Shown here piece by piece: positions 5,059-5,693 of a stretch of 5,693 bases of DNA. Under the pieces are notes generated by a model that worked only from the letters and a program-made list of their open reading frames with translations, did no database searches and was not told the DNA's origin. Each line of letters starts with the position of its first letter. The first letter of the stretch is position 1. Source of the DNA: Pseudanabaenaceae cyanobacterium MP8IB2.15 (GTDB lineage: Bacteria; Cyanobacteriota; Cyanobacteriia; Pseudanabaenales; Pseudanabaenaceae); NCBI GenBank assembly GCA_030248825.1, contig JARCMB010000200.1, positions 1 to 5,693 on the forward strand, in the 5' to 3' direction. The translations under genes and the position numbers were made by a program.

Positions 5059-5341
5059 CTACATAGACTGACCATTTTTCCCTAACAGTAAGTCAGCAGT
5101 TGCAAGCCATTTGCCAGTTACAGAATTATGATTAATCGAAGAGACGACACCAAGAATTAGCGTAGTGAAAGCGCATCCAAGTGATATCAATAAGGCAACA
5201 CGATCGAAGCGTTTCAATTTTTGTGACCCCGAAATAATTGGTAAGCGCTCTGACTATTAATTGTGCCGCAATTACGTTACAAAATTCTTTGGTGAAGGAA
5301 ATTACCGCAGTTTCGAGCAATTCAAATACGATCGATTTCAT
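5059..5341 (-). pseudogene. Decayed small membrane-protein gene: frameshifted and cut by the cassette array
   Basis: From ATG 5341 the frame reads a helical N-terminus (MKSIVFELLETAVISFTKEF...) to NYFG. It then runs into unlikely, Cys/Trp-rich sequence ending at 5132. Shifting frame at the GGGG run (5227-5230 as C on the + strand) gives SQKLKRFDRV, one hydrophobic helix (VALLISLGCAFTTLILGVV) and TGKWLATADLLLG, with stop TAG at 5059-5061. Removing one G joins both halves. The last 8 codons lie past GTTAGGG (5086 to 5080), so they would be cassette sequence that replaced the original tail. A reconstructed product would have ~101 residues. Alternatively the second part is a separate 52-residue gene starting at TTG 5217 with GGGG upstream. 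Family unknown. Confidence 0.45.
5080..5086 (-). other. Probable outer boundary of the array: core-like GTTAGGG
   Basis: On the - strand this heptamer matches GTTRRRY at six of seven positions (final G in place of Y). It lacks the flanking stem expected of an attC, so it is better explained as an insertion point than as a third attC. It shares GTTAGG with the core of the far attC (3600 to 3595), as expected when a cassette enters at a G^TT site. It is 67 bases upstream of the brnT start. Confidence 0.45.
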
Positions 5342-5424
5342 GCGAAGGGTTTAGTAGATTGGGTGAGCGAGAAGGTGGAGAATGATAGAATAAGTGCGAC
5401 ATAGCCTAGCTTCCGTATATGTTT

Positions 5425-5429
5425 GGAGG
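5425..5429 (+). promoter_or_regulatory. Ribosome-binding site GGAGG of the 3'-edge Uma2 gene
   Basis: GGAGG lies four bases before the ATG at 5434 in the context TTTGGAGGGTTTATG. It is the best Shine-Dalgarno sequence in the window and fixes the start of the Uma2 gene. Confidence 0.75.
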
Positions 5430-5433
5430 GTTT

Positions 5434-5693
5434 ATGACAGTAGCGAATATTCCTACCGTTACCATTGTGCCGATCGATGTGCAGCCATTGCTAATCAATG
5501 TTAGTAGTACGGTGTTGACTGTTACATCTGAGCAATTCGATCGACTCTGTATCGATAATCCTGATTTGCGCCTTGAGTTAACTGCTGATCGGAGATTGAT
5601 TGTTATGGCTCCAACTGGTGGTGAGAGTGGTGCGCGAAATCTTGATTTAGCGATCGATGTTGGATTTTGGAACCGAGAAAGCGGTTTGGGGCA
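5434..5693 (+). CDS. Uma2-family (DUF820) PD-(D/E)XK endonuclease-like protein, N-terminal part; runs off window
   Basis: Eighty-six complete codons are open to the window edge. After a variable ~28-residue leader, the sequence follows the cyanobacterial Uma2 pattern: LTVTSEQFDRLCIDNPDLRLELTADRRLI (split around residue 48) and VMAPTGGESGARNLDL, then FWNRESGLG. Glu48 and the M-x-P-T-G-G-E motif at 58-64 are the conserved N-terminal part of this restriction-endonuclease-like fold; the later catalytic D...E-x-K is outside the window. Uma2 genes are strongly multiplied in cyanobacteria and their biological role is mostly unknown. The start is fixed by a strong GGAGG. Three CGATCG sites mark it as resident sequence, in contrast to the brnT cassette. 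Confidence 0.9.
   Translation, partial: MTVANIPTVTIVPIDVQPLLINVSSTVLTVTSEQFDRLCIDNPDLRLELTADRRLIVMAPTGGESGARNLDLAIDVGFWNRESGLG

Larger units (their letters stand above)
3600..5086 (-). mobile_element. Two-cassette integron-like array (CALIN-type) carrying toxin-antitoxin modules, no integrase in view
   Basis: Reading the - strand, the order is: core-like GTTAGGG (5086 to 5080), brnT, CopG-type antitoxin, attC at 4330-4414, small antitoxin, ParE/RelE-type toxin, attC at 3594-3677. Both attC sites point the same way and each directly follows its genes, so the block splits into cassettes of about 750 bp and 736 bp. No tyrosine recombinase (IntI) or attI is present, so it matches what is called a CALIN (cluster of attC sites lacking an integrase). 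The outer left boundary is the least certain part. Confidence 0.75.

Noticed and set aside
5080..5123. Possible third attC using GTTAGGG and the CTGTAAC box (- strand)
   Set aside because: The boxes are only ~30 bases apart and no paired L arms or bulge exist between them, so it is at most a core-like insertion point.
5256..5276. AATTG-TGCCG-CAATT followed by ACGTTAC, resembling an attC right end on the + strand
   Set aside because: No matching L''/R'' arm was found 50-120 bases upstream, and the small palindrome explains itself.
5261..5404. A + strand open frame ending ...GLVDWVSEKVENDRISAT with a stop at 5402
   Set aside because: It has protein-like composition, but no start codon with a ribosome-binding site, and it is antisense to the N-terminal half of the small membrane gene. 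It could be the remnant of another gene; I could not decide and did not list it.
3401..5433. Search for tRNA genes, CRISPR repeats, insertion-sequence ends and an integrase gene
   Set aside because: No cloverleaf with a T-loop motif, no regularly spaced repeats, no transposase or tyrosine-recombinase motifs were seen.

Overview
The window looks like chromosomal DNA from a cyanobacterium. The grounds are the very high frequency of CGATCG / GCGATCGC (HIP1-like) octamers, a LAKQG-type N-terminal domain that I know only from cyanobacterial proteins, and Uma2-family reading frames at both edges. Integron-style features occupy the middle. Everything here was read by eye; no database was searched.

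Layout: (1) bases 1-120 are the 3' end of a + strand gene, probably Uma2 family. (2) 172-1980 is a secreted, multidomain zinc N-acetylmuramoyl-L-alanine amidase (Amidase_3 type) with all metal and catalytic residues present. (3) 2033-3400 is a GTG-started, 455-residue protein: a cyanobacterial LAKQG-type N-terminal domain, a long acidic/polar linker and four predicted membrane helices. Its function is not recognised. (4) About 3600-5086 is a block on the - strand holding two toxin-antitoxin modules in the same orientation: BrnT toxin with a CopG/RHH antitoxin, then a small antitoxin with a ParE/RelE-like toxin. (5) 5059-5341 (- strand) is a decayed small membrane-protein gene. (6) 5434-5693 is the start of a Uma2-family gene that runs off the window.

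The main discovery is that each toxin-antitoxin pair is followed within 5-20 bases by an ~85-bp imperfect palindrome with the architecture of an integron attC site: a GTTRRRY core, a 6-10 bp stem, and one extra-helical G on the same (-) strand in both sites. The two sites (3594-3677 and 4330-4414) have the same polarity, so this reads as a two-cassette array without an integrase in view (a CALIN-like cluster). Joining the sequence outside the array at the predicted cut points restores one continuous reading frame between the small membrane gene and a 16-codon tail on the other side. This suggests that the cassettes entered at a non-attI GTTA site inside that gene. HIP1-like sites are dense in the amidase and absent from the BrnT/antitoxin genes, which supports separate ancestry.

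How the parts relate: the amidase and the membrane protein are likely host genes, codirectional but probably with their own promoters. The toxin-antitoxin cassettes are expressed from the opposite strand. The BrnT operon carries its own strong sigma70-type promoter with overlapping inverted repeats, as expected for an autoregulated module, and this would also make the cassettes independent of any integron promoter.
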